NCBI GenBank assembly: GCA_016705365.1
Contig: JADIYI010000001.1
Span: 1 to 29,613 of the forward strand
DNA length: 29,613 bases
Reading direction: 5' to 3'
Origin: Gammaproteobacteria bacterium
GTDB lineage: Bacteria > Pseudomonadota > Gammaproteobacteria > Pseudomonadales > UBA5518
Part shown: positions 27,907 through 29,613 of the stretch, one piece after another
Numbering within the stretch: position 1 is the first letter of the stretch
Layout of the letters: each line of letters opens with the position of its first letter
Notes under the pieces: model-generated
Told to the model about the DNA's origin: nothing
What the model saw: the letters and a program-made list of their open reading frames with translations, nothing else
Database searches by the model: none
Made by a program: the position numbers and the translations under genes

Positions 27907-29579
27907 CTAAGTCGGGCTTGCACGCGCAATGATCGCCGCACAGTCGACACTCGTAAGCAATTCGCCGTAAACCAGACCACAGGCTGTTCCGAGGCGCGCC
28001 GCGCAGAACGCATCCGCAACAATGGCATTTCCGGATTCGAGCAGCAACGCCGCCTGCAACGCGAGCGCCGTGCGCCCGACCAGTGTGCGGGCGCGGTACT
28101 CACGCTGTTCGCTCCTCTCTCGAGATCATGCCGCAAGATCGTTCACAAAAGCCGCGAGGCTGCATCGAGCCGCGCCCCGCATCGAGTTCACGGCCCAAAC
28201 ACTCCAGCGCCCGAGGCTCGCGCGCGACGTCACACAACATCGTCGACGCACTGCACGTTGCCACTGCCCTCCCAGGTGGAGTTGACCGGCGCCTCGCCCG
28301 ATGGGGGCGCGGCAGGATCGGCTCATCGACATAACCCGCACCGGCAAGACACTCAGCCGCCTATTTGGTATGCGCCGGCGCGCGCCTGCAAACCAGATTT
28401 TGCCACGACCGTCGCGATGCGCGCAAAGAGCCGCGCCCGCTCGTCGGTTGCAGCCTCGTCGAGGCGCCGGGCGATGCGCGGCGCGAGTACCAACGCGGCT
28501 TCGCTTTCGAGCGCGAGATCGGCGAGCACGTTCTGCATCAGCGCGTGCAGCACCAGCGGACGGCCCGACACCGCGCGCCCGGCACAGTGGGTCAGCGCCT
28601 GCGCCAGTGCCTGGCGCATCAGGGGATCACCGGACCGACGATGCAATCGAAACGCGTCATCATCACCATCTCGATGATGGTGGGCACGCCGCGCCGTCGC
28701 CGCCGATCATCCAGGCATGCGCATCGCAGTTCGATCTCGCTGGAGGCATTGGAGCGGTTGCCGAGCTTGTTTTTCAGGCGCTGGACATGGATGCCGTTCA
28801 AGCCATCAGGGGATGCCAGCGCGGCATCAGGAAGCTACGACAGCCCCACGCCGCTCTGCGCCAGCACCAGGAAAACCATCGCACGTGAGCGCCGAAACAG
28901 AACCACCCCTGACCGTTCAGCGCATATCCGCCCAAGAATGGCTGCCCCCAGCGCCCGCGCCATCGTGGTGATCCGGGCCTGCATCCGTGCCACCTGGCCT
29001 TCTCGGTCCGGGCCATGCCGAGCGTAACGCCCTGTTTCTCGTACCAAGGCCGGTTTGGAGCCGTCGTAGACGCGTCATCAGAGCGCGGCTGAACCAGTCG
29101 GCGGCAATATCCGGCTGCCAAACGCAGCGCCGGCGCCGACACTTGAAAGGTCGTAATCAGCGGACATCCCCTGCCGGAATCGGCCTGGTTGTGCAGGTAT
29201 TCTGACGCCGCGCGCGCCACGTGCGCCCGGCCGCGGCTGCGCCCACGGCAGGCTCGGCAGCCCGGCTTCGATCGCGCCTTTCATCAGAACGATGGTAGGC
29301 CGGGTGAAACTCGATCAGGCTCACACGCCGCCCATGGCGATCGTGCGAAGGTGGTACTGCGGCAGGTAGCGCTCGGCGAGGAACCCGGCCTCGAACAGCT
29401 CACCTCCGGCCAGTGCTGTAGGCCGCGATGACAGGTGCTCGCCCACCCGCCGCAACCCGCGCACCACCGCCTCGCGCAGCCTGGTTTGGCCGCTCGACCA
29501 GGCATCGAAGGGCTCCAGCGCAGGCTGGTTGAATACCTCATGGGTTTCGCCCGCGGACGGGGCGGCGTTGTCCTTTCAT
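27907..29579 (-). CDS. AidB-like acyl-CoA dehydrogenase family protein, heavily frameshifted
   Basis: FAD-dependent acyl-CoA dehydrogenase fold, closest in motif order to AidB (about 540 residues; here about 555). The start ATG 29579 has AGGAGAGC at 29585-29592; after one extra G the frame reads NAAPSAGETHEVFNQP, the usual AidB-like N-terminus. Further pieces in varying frames: GELFEAGFLAERYLPQY, GIEAGLPSLPWAQ, ARAASEYLHNQADSG, CPLITTF, EKQGVTLGMA, GYALNG then WFC, FLVLAQSGVGLS, NGIHVQRLKNKLGNRSNASS with EIELR, GVPTIIEMVMMTRFDCIVG, LMRQALAQALTHCAGRAVSG, VNSTWEGSGNVQCVD, and ALALQAALLLE near the end. Stop TAG at 27907-27909 after IIARASPT. AidB-type proteins bind FAD and in E. coli also DNA; whether this one oxidises acyl-CoA is open. 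Co-directional and nearly contiguous with the acyl-CoA reductase, hence probably one operon. Confidence 0.82.
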
Positions 29580-29613
29580 GGCTTGCTCTCCTGTTGCGCA
29601 CCCGCAACCGCAC

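Overview
The window is GC-rich DNA, apparently from a gammaproteobacterium. The marine Gammaproteobacteria are the best guess because of a Marinobacter-type two-domain fatty acyl-CoA reductase homologue, a FecI/FecR/STN-receptor module, TPR sulfotransferase and DUF6249-type genes. No rRNA, tRNA, integrase or complete insertion sequence was found. The taxonomic assignment is inference from family resemblance only.

Layout. (1) 1-5892, plus strand: an oligopeptide ABC transporter operon (binding protein, OppB, OppC, OppD, OppF) whose cistrons touch or overlap by 1-4 bases. Every gene is broken by single-base indels, yet every family motif survives across the breaks. (2) 5928-17579: an ECF sigma factor and its FecR-like membrane regulator, an STN-domain TonB-dependent receptor, a TPR-sulfotransferase, a small secreted protein of unknown function, a second TonB-dependent receptor closed by a strong terminator, and, on the minus strand, a TPR-aspartyl/asparaginyl beta-hydroxylase. 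(3) 17788-20412, plus: an exported M1 metallo-aminopeptidase. (4) 20420-22489, minus: a small membrane protein, a second ECF sigma factor, a DUF6249-like membrane protein and a small frameshifted hypothetical gene. (5) 22578-24801, minus: a small unknown reading frame, an alpha/beta hydrolase and class II fructose-bisphosphate aldolase. (6) 24983-25538, plus: a SYLF/YSC84-like lipoprotein behind a promoter that overlaps a perfect inverted repeat. (7) 25581-25815: a cluster of GGGGACAGATTTATTTT-type inverted repeats between convergent genes. (8) 25816-29579, minus: an AidB-like acyl-CoA dehydrogenase followed by the acyl-CoA reductase.

How the genes may work together. Regions 1-3 read as a peptide-acquisition island: two outer-membrane receptors (one signalling through FecR to an ECF sigma factor), an exported aminopeptidase and an inner-membrane oligopeptide importer. 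Two TPR-fused modifying enzymes (sulfotransferase and beta-hydroxylase) sit next to the receptors, with no obvious role in simple uptake; this is the least explained part of the window. OppC also carries an apparent fibronectin type III-like domain inserted in its periplasmic segment.

Caveat. Frameshifts are dense in 1-5.9 kb and 22.1-29.6 kb, fewer in 17.8-20.4 kb and almost absent in 6.0-17.6 kb. This looks like uneven consensus quality, not biological decay, so broken genes are annotated as whole loci spanning their frame changes.
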